In this document: positions 1 to 13,000 of the stretch, piece after piece
How the letters are laid out: each line of letters starts with the position of its first letter
Position numbering within the stretch: position 1 is the stretch's first letter
Assembly (NCBI RefSeq): GCF_000485595.1
Contig: NW_014578888.1
Coordinates: 10,496 to 38,121 of the forward strand
Reading direction: 5' to 3'
Origin: Priapulus caudatus
Taxonomy: Eukaryota; Priapulida; Priapulimorpha; Priapulimorphida; Priapulidae
DNA length: 27,626 nucleotides
The notes under the pieces: model-generated
The model's input: the letters and a program-made list of their open reading frames with translations, nothing else
The model's database searches: none
What the model was told of the DNA's origin: nothing
Program-made: the position numbers and the translations under genes

Positions 1-105
1 GCGAGAGCGAGAGAGAGAGAGAGAGAGAGAGGGAGGGAGTGGGAGAGGGGGAGAGAAAGAGGGAGGGGGGAGAGAGGGAGTGAGAGATAGAGAGAGAGAG
101 AGAGA
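1..105. repeat. (GA)n microsatellite
   Basis: Nearly pure purine GA/GGGA repeat at the left edge, in the intron (or leader) just upstream of the first visible urease exon. Confidence 0.9.
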
Positions 106-204
106 AGATGGGGGGGAGGGGGAGGAGGAAGGAAAACGACTTTTCTGAGGGCTCAATTCTTTTCTTGCCTTTCTTTTCCTTGTGCCGCCGGCACCCCCGC
201 ATAG

Positions 205-371
205 ATGCAATAGCCAGCCGGTACCACTGCACGATGCCGCGCTACCTGTACGCACGCACCTACGGCCCGACCGTCGGAGACAAGCTGCGGCTTGGCGACA
301 CAAGTCTCATCGTGGAGATTGAGCGGGATTTCACCGTCTATGGCGACGAATGCAAGTTTGGAGGTGGCAAG
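205..371 (+). CDS. ureC: Urease exon a (alpha domain start)
   Basis: Encodes [20 protein letters not shown] through KFGGGK, the N-terminal strand region of the alpha domain. The donor is AAG|gtaggc, phase 0. The acceptor is uncertain: AG dinucleotides end at 204, 213 and 217 after a pyrimidine-rich stretch (about 150-200), and the frame is open through all of them. An initiator ATG at 234 would start the protein exactly where bacterial UreC starts. Confidence 0.85.
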
Positions 372-3300
372 GTAGGCTGCACGCCCTGGTGCTTGGTCCT
401 GCAACAATTTGGCGCCGGCATACCTCGGTGGTGTCTCTGTCATCGCTCCTAAATGACCTTTCTTCAATTAATATAATTAAAAGTTGATTTTGCTCAGGTC
501 TTTAGCTGTTACTTGAATTGGCACTAGGTTGCTTACTTCTGGATGTGGATTAAACTAAGTGAAATTGCAACATTTATCTGTGTATATTCTCTATATGTTG
601 TTTTCCTGAATAGAGGAGATGCTATAGTCAAACTTGTGTTATTAGCAGTCGCTTCTACAGAACGGGAAACTTTCTACGAATTTCTGTCTACACTTTTTAC
701 ATTTCCCAAGAGTGGCAGTTATCCGGTGAAACTACCTCTGTAAAATGGTCACATGTCTATGAATATATGTCCAGAATCCCCAGGCTCATCAGAGCTTAAA
801 ACCATTGTAATTTTTCAATTATCTCAGCTAGAACAAATGTTATGAATGTTTTAAGATGACATTATTCGGTATATTTTGAAAAAGAAAGAAATGAGAAAAA
901 GGCATTTGAAAGTAATGCTTTGTTCTTCAGCCTATTATAATGACAGGGTATAAAAATTAGCAAAAAAAACACTTTACTATAATTTTATCGAGAAAATGAT
1001 TTAGGAGAGTGAAAATGAAGAGTTAATAAACATTTTTACATGAAAAGTAGAAAATGATCTTGAGAAGAATTTTCAATGTATTTTCACTAAAACAACGCAT
1101 TACTCTATTATTGACCCAGCGATTTGTGCCTGGTTTTCCTGGACCGCCACACAAATGTTTCAAGGACGCGTTGTGTCGTGTCGGTGGTGTAGGTGCTGCG
1201 GGAGGGAATGGGACAGGCTGCTGGTGTGACAAACAACGTGGCTCTTGACACGGTGATCACAAACGCTGTCATCATCGACGCAGCCACAGGCGTGCTGAAG
1301 GCAGACATTGGCATTAAAGTGAGCTCTTATCTTTATTCATATAGTTTCATCTTTTTGTCTGTCTTCTTGGCCATCCATCTATCCACCCACCCATCCATCT
1401 GTCTGTAGTTATTGTGCCATTTATAACTTGAAATATTGCAATTTATACAAAATAGTTATGTATTATTGGTGGATTATATACTTATTAATATTAATCATGT
1501 TTCTTTTCCCTTCAATGAGTATAGAACAAAGTCTATTGCCAGTATATTTATGTATTTTCTTTATTTGCAGGATGGAAAGATTGTCGGTATTGGGAAGGCA
1601 GGCAACCCTGATGTCATGGGAGGTGTCATGCCTGTACGTACATTCATCTATGTCTGTCAACGTGCTTGCTTCTCATAGCTTATAAGTCATCCAGCATGGT
1701 TAAATTGCACTTGATTCTAGTTGATTTAATAAATTTTTCTCACAGCATGGTTATCTCAATTTACATACTAGTAAAGATTTGTGACCAGACATAAGGTGTG
1801 TAGTGTGAGTAGAATGATAACAGATAACGTGATATTACAACATAGATATCTATCTGTTACCATTTTACTCCTGGTTAAATGAGGTTGATTAATGCCTCTT
1901 GTTGTGTTGACACCTCACATACAGTTAGAAAGTATATCTGCTGACTAGCAAAAGAAATAATATCTGCCTTATATCAGTGGTAAAACTCTGTCTGCATAGG
2001 TGCATGTATGTAGCATGTGTGTAAAATGCACATTTCTGTGTGTGCCCGTGAGTGCGTGCGTGTGTGCGAGCATGGGTGTGTGTGTGTGCGTGTGTGTGTT
2101 TGTCTGTGTGTGCTTGCATGTGTAAGTCTTCAGTCACATACTATACGTAGCTGTCAGTGTGTGCTGTATGTGTGCTTGTCTCTTGCAGCACATGGTTGTG
2201 GGTGTAGGAACTGAGGCGATCGCTGGTGAGGGCATGATCGTGACGGCCGGAGCCATCGACTCACACATCCACTTCATCTGCCCGCAACTTGCACGTGAGG
2301 CCATCGCGTCGGGCATAACGACAATGCTAGGGGGTGGCACCGGTCCAGCAACAGGAACAAATGCGACCACCTGCACTCCGGGGCCAAACCACGTGAGGTG
2401 TGCCTGCCTACCGTGTCGTGTGTACCTGCATGCATGCATGTCTGTACCATGTCATGTGCGTACCTGCATGCATGCATGCATGTGTGTCTGTACCATGTAA
2501 TGTGTACCTCCATGCATGCATGTGTGTACCATGTCATGTGTGTACCTGCATGCATGCATGCATGTGTGTCTGTACCATGTAATGTGTACCTGCATGCATG
2601 CATGCATGTGTCTGTACCAAGTAATGTGTACCTCCATGCATGCATGTGTGTACCATGTCATGTGTGTACCTGCATGCATGCATGCATGTGTGTCTGTACC
2701 ATGTAATGTGTACCTGCATGCATGCATGCATGTGTCTGTACCATGTAATGTGTGTACCTGCATGCATGCATGCATGTGTGTCTGTACCATGTAATGTGTA
2801 CCTCCATGCATGCATGTGTGTACCATGTAATGTGTGCACCTGCATGTATGCATGCATGTGTGTACCATGTAATGTGTGCACCTGCATGTATGCATGCATG
2901 TGTGTACCATGTAATGTGTGCACCTGCATGTATGCATGCATGTGTGTACCATGTCATATGTGCACCTGCATGTATGCATGCATGTGTGTACCGTGTCATG
3001 TGTGTACCTGCCTACCATGTCCATAGTGCTGCATGGTTGGTTGGTTAGCACATACACGCACGTCTCTTAATCGTTTTTTTAATTTCTCTCCATTTTTGAT
3101 CATTCATCAGTGCCATCGCCACATCGAGTGCGATCACAAAAATCATGAACTACTGTGCATCTGTATTCTGATATCAGCCTCGCGATTACCCGCACAAATC
3201 ACAGGGTTTAGTTCAATTTACTATTATTTCTTTATTACTCATACTTACTATATTTGCTGTATACTTTATTTTATTAATAATTTGCTTTACCCTGTTTCAA

Positions 3301-6300
3301 GGGAGATGTTTTGCCTTGGTGGTATGTGTTGGATTGTGACTTTTATTCTTTGTGAATTTCTTCACGTAAATTTCCCTCACCTTTCAGAGCCATGATTCAG
3401 GCGACCGATCAGTTTCCTCTGAACTTTGGCTTCACAGGAAAGGGAAACACCTCGTCTGTGCAGGAGGTCGTTCCTGAGCTAGAGGAGCAGCTAGTGGCTG
3501 GTGCGATGGGGTGGGTATGCACGCGCCAACGCACATACTCACGGCACCATACAGGCACACCCCACCCACACACGCACGCATACATGCCTCCACTCATGCA
3601 TATGCAAGCACACGCACGCATGCCAGCAATGGGATGGGTACATATGCTATATGCTAGTAATGATATATATATATATAAGAAATTTTAGAGCACCATTGCA
3701 AGCAAGGAGCTTAACCGGAGCTCTTTCTGTTGGTGCCATCGTAATATTTGAGCCACCAGACAGCAGTACTGCAGTATTGACATGTTGAGCTCTGTCCGTA
3801 ATGGGACTGAATATATCTGAAATGGAATTACCTTCCATAGATTAAAGCTGCATGAGGACTGGGGATCAACTCCAGCTGCCATCGACACCTGTTTGAGGGT
3901 CGCTGACAAGATGGATATACAGGTAGGTGGTGCCCTCATTACCTCCGCCCAATGGAGTTGGAGGAGGTTATGTGATCGCTCTCGTGTGTTAGTGTGTTAG
4001 TGTGTTAGTGTGTTAGTGTGTTAGTGTGTTCGTGCGATCGATATTAGCGCATCTAGTCGGCCAGCCAGCCATTCAGCAGCAGGCCAGTCAGTCAGGAGCA
4101 GGCAGCAGCGAGCAGCGAGCCAGCTCGTAACACATACATGTTACATGGGGCGTATGGCGTATGTCGCTGGCGGAGGTATGCACTCCGTGAGTTTCCTCTG
4201 TCTAGTTTGTATATTAATTAGTGCTGTGTTCATCACCGTATACAGCTAACCAAGATGTCCTGTTGCGACATGTATACAGCGCATGTTATACTGTATAGCT
4301 GATGATCATGGTGGTGCGATATCTCTCATTCATTCTGTGACGATGTTCTATTGTTTAGGTTATGATTCACACAGACACGCTGAATGAGTCGTGCTGCGTC
4401 GAGCAAACGATAGATGCATTTAAGGGTCGCACGATCCACACCTACCACTCGGAGGGTGCCGGCGGCGGCCACGCCCCTGATATCATTAAGGTAACCCACT
4501 GAATGCACACTGCAACCCACCACACATACCATGGTATACAATCACCTTGGATGCCATGGTATGCGATAACATTGCAACTTACCACCCATGCCATGGTATA
4601 CGATAACATTGCAATTTGCCTTGCATGCCATCAAGAGCTAATAATACCTAGAGTGTACAACGGAAAAACGGGAAAATAGTGCTATTTCACGACATGATTA
4701 TTCTACTTTGCCTGCGAGTCTAGAATAATTTTATGTTACTGCATTAAGCAGAATTCTTTGCTCTCTAAAACAAGACCAACCGCTTGTCCATACGATACTC
4801 CTAGGCTGAGATATTGGCTCCTAAACCTCCCCTCCCACAGGCATCACAGCGCCTCGAATCCACATCAGTCAGCAACCTACACGCCTCTAAGGTTGCTTCG
4901 TGAAAGTTCGGTTTTTCCGCCATAACTTTATGAATGAACGGCATTTCGTTTATCATAGGTGACTTTCGGGGGCATCGCCTATGCCCTTATCTCCCATTAT
5001 CTTTCCTAGCACGGCTAATGCCCGTCATGATGGAGCCGGCAATGTTTTCTTAATTAAGTTTTTACAACGCAGTTCAGTTACTATATGGTGTAGTAAGAGT
5101 ACCAAATTTGGGCATGCAGACCTGCCAACTGTTACGTATTGCCCGTAATTTGTTACGGACGCGAGTCAAAATTACGGTGTTACGGACGACCTCGAAAAAT
5201 TACGGACAGCAAGAAATCTCTGAAATTTATATTTTTTAATGCAAAAAAAAGAAATAAACAGTGTAAAATCAACTATTATCATGTAACATGACTACTGTGT
5301 CTGTAGATTTAGACTAATAGCTCTTAAAACGTAACGGTACTCACTGAAAATGGTAAATTATGCTGTGTTATGCGCTCGTCTGTCTGGTTTATGGGCGCAG
5401 CCATTTTGAATGACGTCACGGATCCAGGAATAGTAGTACCGCACTGAAGGCTATTTTCAGCCAATCACCGTGAGAGATAAATTATTATTATACTGTAATA
5501 AGACTGACAAAAAGGTGTTACTGACAAATGCCTATTTGTTACGGAAAAATCCAATAATTATTACTGATGATCATCAGATGGGGTTGGCAGGTCTGGGCAT
5601 GTGACATCAATTATCAGCGCTCCAAGCGGTGACGGAAACCGATAGCCGAAATGCTTAGAGGCGTGTAGGTTGCTGACTGATGTGGATTCGAGGCGCTGTG
5701 ATGCCTGTGGGAGCGGAGGTTTAGGAGCCAATATCTCAGCCTAGGAGTATCGTATTGACAAGCGGTTGGTCTTGTTTTAGATAGCAAAGAATTCTGCTTA
5801 ATGCCGTACCATAAAATTATTCTAGACTCGCAGGCAAAGTAGAATAATCATGTCGTGAAATAGCACTATTTTCCCGTTTTTCCGTTGTACACTCTAGGTA
5901 TTATTAGCTCTTGATGCCATGGTATACGATAACATTGCAACTCACCACCCATGCCATCGTATACGATAACATTGTAACTCACACCTCTGCACATGCTTAT
6001 TTGTCCATATACCAATGTATGTAGTTGGATTGCATGCGTTTGGATTGCACACGTACATGTGCAGTGAGCCTTGGCCCTTTAAACACACATTTATTGATGA
6101 TGTCAGAGATGTGATCCAACCAGCCTGTTTCCGGTACATCTCATCTATAAATCAAACGTGTGGTTGATTCGATTCATTGGTCAATAGATGTTTACTCGTC
6201 ATTATACCAATACCCTTATAGCAATACCCGTGCAAAAGCTGTATCCCTTTAAACTTACTATGTCACGAATAAGTCGTCATACTGCATAAGTGTAGACAAA

Positions 6301-9300
6301 TTGGGTCTTATTTATTAGCGGACTTTTTACTGATTACTCCGGCACAACAATCACCACAAATTTGTGCTGTTATAGGCTATAACACAGTAAGTGAACAGCA
6401 AACATGCATCTGCTATCTCCAGATTCGCAATAATGGAATGCTTAAATGGCTCCACAAAACGAGCTCATGTAGTTACGTGATGCAAATATTTATAGACTGG
6501 TACCTATCTCAAAATGTATACAAAGGTAATTGACCTAGTGTAGAGACAGGGGTCCAGTCTCGCAAGAGCAAAAATCATGCACTAGGTTTGTTGACATATG
6601 TAAACAATTTCATTTGAAATACAGATCGGTGCACCTATTGGTGGAAAGAATGTTGTCCGAGTGTTCGATGACATATTAGCCTTACTATATAAATTTCGTG
6701 TTATGCAAGGAGTACCAGTAAGCATCAGAACGGTTGAGAAAATATGAAAACGGTTAATGAAAACAAGTGATCATGAACTCCTTGCTTTAACACACCCATG
6801 GCAACAAATATGAAGGTGCGTCGCTGGCCTGTGCGAGGTGGATGCGTGACTGTATCCTTGTGTTTACAGGTGTGTGGGGTGGAGAATGTTCTGCCCAGCT
6901 CTACAAACCCCACGCGCCCCTACACAGCCAACACGATCGACGAACACCTGGACATGCTCATGGTCTGTCATCATCTCGACAAGTTAGTGTCCAGCGTTAC
7001 GTCACCTACGTCTCTGTAACGGTCGCGGTGCCGTCTCTCAGTTGACGGATTTGTCATTCTCTGCTTGACGTGTTGGTCGTGCATTCACGAGTTCGTTTAT
7101 TTAGTATTTTTCTTTTGGTGGTTACGAAAGCACTGATCATTGTCGTAGAGTTAATGTGTTTCTGACATTGACCTTCACAATTTTACACGAGGGGTTGGGA
7201 TGCTTGTCCGACAAATCATAAGTAGTTGTGACATCGTACGTATAAAATGTCATAACCTTTGAAGTGAAGTGTCGTCCAAAACCCACGACATTGCAGACGT
7301 ATGACAGTCTTGGGTATTTATGATGTTTCTGACGTCGGGCACCCGGCTGCCTTTCTTACCCAGGAACCTCAAGGAGGATGTTGCGTTTGCGGAGTCGCGC
7401 ATCCGAGCTGAGACGATCGCAGCCGAGGACATCTTACACGACATGGGAGCAATCAGCATGATGGCCTCTGACTCACAGGTACACGCGTAGCCAATGATGT
7501 CACGGGTACACGCATAGCTCAGGGTGTCACGGGGACACAGAACTGATGATGTCATGGGTATATGCATAGCTGAGGGTGTCACGGGGACACAGGACTGATG
7601 ATGTCATGGGTATATCATAGCTGAAGGTGTCACAGGGACACAGAACTGATGATGTCATGGATACACGCATTAGTGACGTCACAGGCACCGATGCCGATGA
7701 CCAATCGCTGTCGATGATGCTATGGGGATGACACTTCTAGCTGATGATGTCACAAATACATGCAGAACTTGTGTATTGTGGGTACACGCGTAGCTGATGA
7801 TGTCACAAATACATGCAGAACTTGTGTATTGTGGGTACATGCATAGCTGATGATGTCACAGGTGCTCGTGTCATTGATAATATCACTGATCACATCATGA
7901 GCATGAAGTGTAACTGTGTTGTCTGCTGATCGTTAGGCATGTGCACATGCTTCGTTGCAGGCAATGGGTCGTGTGGGAGAGGTGATAACTCGCTCTTGGC
8001 AAACAGCAGACAAGATGAAGCGGTTTAGAGGGCAGCTGTCGGAGGAGAAGGTAACCGTGTGTCTTCCGTTACTCTAGTCTGAGCTGTTGTGTGCATTCCT
8101 CTGCAGTTCGTTCATACTTTTATAACTTTACACTACGTGTGGTTCTATGCTATCTTTCTTTCACGTGTAATATTAGTGTCGTAGCATGCATTGCTCTACA
8201 GCCACTCCTAATGTTTACATTGGCTTGTTTATCATCTTCATGCGGTTCCTTGTAATGTGACCAGGGTTGTAGCCAGGACAATTTTAGTGCTGGCTAATAT
8301 CAGTGATTGCGAGCATAGTGAGCGGAGTGAAGGGAGCACAGCATTTTACGGCTGGGGGTCCAGGGGCCCGCATTTACGCATTTTACGCATAATTATTGTT
8401 GAGATTAAACTCATAGTTGTTTTTTAAATTAATTCTAAGTGTATCAGCTGTGATTATTTGTAGATTGCTCACTATTTTAAAGGTAATTTTACACAAACTC
8501 AATCATGTTTGTGCCGGTCGGAAAGATGTTATTTAAAAGTGCGTGCCGGTCGGCCAACACCATGCAGAACCGGCGCCGACCGGCGTATCTACCATGGTGA
8601 ATGTGACCCTATACAGATGTTCTCTGACCTGCACCTTACAATCTCGCACTCTGTCTCCTTCCTGTAACTTATAGGGCGACAACGACAATGTGAGGGTTCG
8701 CCGATACGTTGCCAAGTATACAATCAATCCTGCAATAGGACATGGCATGGGACATATCATCGGCTCTGTTGAGGTAAACGTCCAACATCTGATTTATCTA
8801 TCTGAGTGAAATAATCATGCCCCGTTTCTACTTGTTTTACATGCCTATATGCATGCAAAATTGTTGCTTTTCTGGCACGTTGTTATTATGCAACATTTTT
8901 AGGATGCTTCTGTAGTAATGCTGGTTACTGTCACCTATCAATACAACTGTCAATGCGTGTGTTTGTGCGTGCGCGCACGTGTGTGTGTGTGCTGTGTTAG
9001 TGTGTGTGTGTGTGCGTGTGCGTGTGCGTGTGCGTGTGCGTGTGCGTGTGTGCTAACGTTTTATGTGCATGTGGAAAGCGTAGAGAAGCTGGTCAGTATG
9101 TGTGTATGTGAGTGTGTGTGTGCATACATAATACGTGTGTGTGTGCGTGCGTGCATGCATGTGTGATGTGTGGATGCATGTGTGTGTGCGTGTGTTTGTG
9201 CGTGCGTGTGTGTTTGACATGTGGATGCATGTCAGGGTCTCCAACCCTGTGAACTCCAAATGCGGAACGTTCCCGCGGTGATCGGTAATGGCGTGCAGTC

Positions 9301-9965
9301 CGAAGGCGCCGAGCATACTCTGTGGTGTATCCAGAAATGGATGAACGGGGAGGGGGGCGTGAAATGTACCTGGGCTGCCTAAGGCAGTTACAGCCCTATA
9401 GACCGAAGGTCCGATAGACCGAAGGTTATGTGTTCAAGGTGTAAAGATGCATTTTCGAATAGGCATTTGCATATGCATTTTAGGCGTCCGGAACCAGAAG
9501 GAGGAAGGGGAGAACGGAGAAGGTGGTGGAGAAGGAGGAGGGGAGAAGCTGGTGGAGAAGGAGGAGGGGAGTCGTAAGCGTGATGGAGAAGGAGGAGGGG
9601 GAGAAGGAAGAGGTGGTGGGAGGAGGAGGAAGGGGAGAAGCTGGTGCGAGAAGTGAGGACGGGCGAGAGAGAAAGGAGAAGAAGAAGGGGGAGAAAGATG
9701 GGGGAGAAGGGAGCTGGTGGAGAAGGAGGAAGGGGAGAAGGGAGAAGGTGGTGGAGAAGGAGGAGGGGAGAAGCTGGTGGAGAAGGAGGAGGGGGAGAAG
9801 GGAGAAGGTGGTGGAGAAGGAGGAATGGAGAAGCTGGTGGAGAAGGAGGAGAGGGAGAAGCTGGCGGAGAAGGAGGAAGGGGAGAAAGGAGAAGCTGGTG
9901 GAGAAGGAGGAAGGGGAGAAAGGAGAAGCTGGTGGGCGTGTGCGCATGCGCATGTGCCTGTGCCT

Positions 9966-10008
<43 letters not shown>

Positions 10009-13000
10009 TTACAAATTAAGTAAAGTATTTTACTATGATTTATGAAATCTTTGGTCTATAGGTCCCTTTTCAATATTCAATTTATCGGACCTTCGGTCTA
10101 TAGGGCTGCCCCCGCCTAAGTCAACCCCGTATGCCGCGGCCGCGCCAGTGCTAGGGGGTCTGGGGGCGTGCTCCCCCAAGAAATTTTGAAATATTTAAGC
10201 CATTTTCCTGGAATCTGAGGCATACTGTCGGCCATATTCTGATGGCTTATGACACTATCTCAACCCTAGACTCAACCCTACAATTTAGGATTTAAAACAC
10301 TTTTCATTATTTTTTTTCTGGGCCTGCAAATGGGGGGGCATCTGATTTGCAGACAAACTACACGACACCTTGCAGACAGCGCCTGTCTGACTAGCCTGTT
10401 CCATTTACCGGAGACACGCCATATACAAAATGCATAGAAACACATTACAACACTGCACATTACAACACTGCGTGATGGTAGGGGGCGGTGCAAAGCTAAG
10501 GTAATGGCAGAGAGCACTATGAGTGTGTGTTTCCTGGAAACGACTTGAGCAGTGAGTGCTTCGTCTTCACTGCACCATGCGTGGCCAGTGCTCAGGCACC
10601 AGCTGGAAAAAAACCATTGCAGCCAAGCAAACAATGCGAACAATCAGTGCAAAATTTTTACCGTGCAACTGAAATGAGGAATATAACCCTGCGGCTGCGG
10701 AATGCGGATATTAAGCCTAGAAATCGTACAGATTCCGCAAAATGCGGAATGGTTGGAGACCCTGGCATGTGTGCGTGTGTGTGCATATCTAAGAGGTCAA
10801 TATTGTAATGATGTTTACTTGAAGGTTAACAAGCTGGCTGATTTGGTCATGTGGAAACCTGCTTTCTTCGGCGCTAAGCCCGAAATAATCATTAAAGGTG
10901 GACAGATAGCATGGGCACAGATGGGTAATAAATATTTTTATTTATTATGACATGGAAATTCCTTCCATCTATATTATCACACTGTATACATTAACCAATG
11001 AGAATTAATTTTACATGTTTAATAATGTTTCAAATTTTTTGTTTTGACAACTTTAATATTGCCTTGGTTATTTTAGGAATGCCGAATGCCTCAATTCCTA
11101 CACCGCAGCCGGTTAAGCAACGGAAGATGTTTGGAGCTTACGGCAAGGCAGTTGGAGCAAATTCCATCATATTTGTTTCCCAGGTAATGTCTCCAGTCAC
11201 TAAAAGCTGCACAATCCTATATCTATTAGTCTGTCATGTCAAACATGCAGTCATATACGGTTTTAACAGTCTAGAAAGGAGAGTCAGTGTCTAGAAAAGA
11301 CAATTGGGATTTTCTTCTAGTCATGGTTATATAGTGAAACAACCTCTATAGAATGGTCACCCGACTATGAAGAACACTTTTAGTGTTTCCCTTGATCGAA
11401 CCTTATAGACAGGTTTGTCTGTGTATGGTTAACCTGTTTCATGCTGGCCCGATTTGCTACGTGGTTTGAAGGGCTGGCGTGAGACTCGTATCTAACTGCT
11501 GTACATTGATCAATGGGTTCTCTTGTCTTCTATGTATATCCTATTTATTCCAGTCTTGTTCTTTTACTGACGTAGTTTGCTGATAGTAGGTGTTGTTTGC
11601 TGTCACTGTGTGTAAGGTAGTTAATTACCGATGGATGTGTTATGCAGGCGGCAGCTGAGTCTGGATTGGTGAGAACCTATGGCATCAAGAAAAGGATTGA
11701 GGCAGTGAAGAGATGCAGAGGTCTGAAAAAGTCTGACATGGTTCTGAACGATTATCTTCCCGTGCTCTCCGGTAAGTATGCTCAGATGCTTCTTTATATA
11801 TATATATATATTATGTAATAGTAATCAGGGCCGTAGTGGCCGCCANNNNNNNNNNNNNNNNNNNNNNNNNATGAAAGTTGAATCGTTCGATTAAATGAAC
11901 ATACATCAGTTAAAATTTTTGTGCTGATGACACAGCAAGTTTTGTACCATGTGTGTGTGTGCGTGCGTGGGTGCGCACGTGCGTAATATTAATATACTAC
12001 TATAGTGAGTGTTATTTACGTGACATGAAATGTACACAATTGGATCTGGCATGCAGTATGCAGTAACTGCTACCAGTATGAGTAGTGAGACACGTATATA
12101 TTACCCTTGGCAACTCGAATGTAGACAACAATCTATGTGCATTATGAATTTGTTCATTGCTATCTTCACGGCAACTAGTAGCAAACTTGTCAAATGCATA
12201 CAGGTTAGTGCAGAGTGTGTGTGCTCTGTAGAAGCCGCTTCACACGTGTTTACATTATGGTATTAAAGGGATACTACAACTAGAATTTCAGGGTATATTA
12301 TGATGGTAAGTGCATAAATAATAGTATATACCTACAAATTTCTATAATCACGCAATGCGCACTGTTGTTTTATGACAAATGTGAATGCGGCATTCACATT
12401 TGTCATAAAACAACAGTGCATTTTGAAATCTTCATCTTTGGCCGCTGACGTGACACGAACTCCGCGATTGTGCTGCCACCCTGACAAAGTTGAGCTTTTG
12501 CCCATTTATTTTGGACGTTACAGACCGAGGGCTATAATCACAAAAGTGCAATTATATTTATACCTAACTGCTATTTAACTGAACGATATTTATTCTGGAA
12601 CAAATTCGTCCATATTATAACTGAATCTAAAATTTGTTTATTAGATATTGCAATCCCTTTCCTCTTAAATTATTAAATAAGAAACGCCCTGGTCTGTAGC
12701 CTGCAGCCGAAAAGCTGAGATGCGCAACTTTGAAAGCATATGGGCTTGTAGTGGCGCCACCGTCGTTGTTAGCAACGATACGGTCATTAGTTTTTAAACG
12801 TTAAAAAAAAATATTTCTAATGAATATTGAGCAATGAAATTTTTTATGTAGCGCAGTTTAAACCTATTTTAACTGAAAACATGCAAGGAACCTAGGGTCA
12901 AGTATCCCGTTATATGCGATTCGATGTGATGGTATGCCTATAGTCTCATGGCTCTCCTGCTTGTGCGTGGTTCTCACATGTATGTTGCTCACTATATGTG

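Noticed and set aside
2398-3030. CRISPR-like array
   Set aside because: No constant repeat with unique spacers; units are variable tandem copies, in a eukaryotic intron.
2274-3057. Long open frames on both strands (up to 201 residues)
   Set aside because: They arise from a minisatellite whose units lack stops; the peptides are periodic Met-His-Ala-Cys strings in overlapping frames.
9447-10045. Open frames rich in Glu/Gly/Lys or Ser/Phe/Leu
   Set aside because: Pure consequence of the purine-only satellite; open in several frames on both strands.
10278-10808. Frames of 121 and 93 residues in urease intron 11
   Set aside because: Opposite-strand overlap, no domain or splice support.
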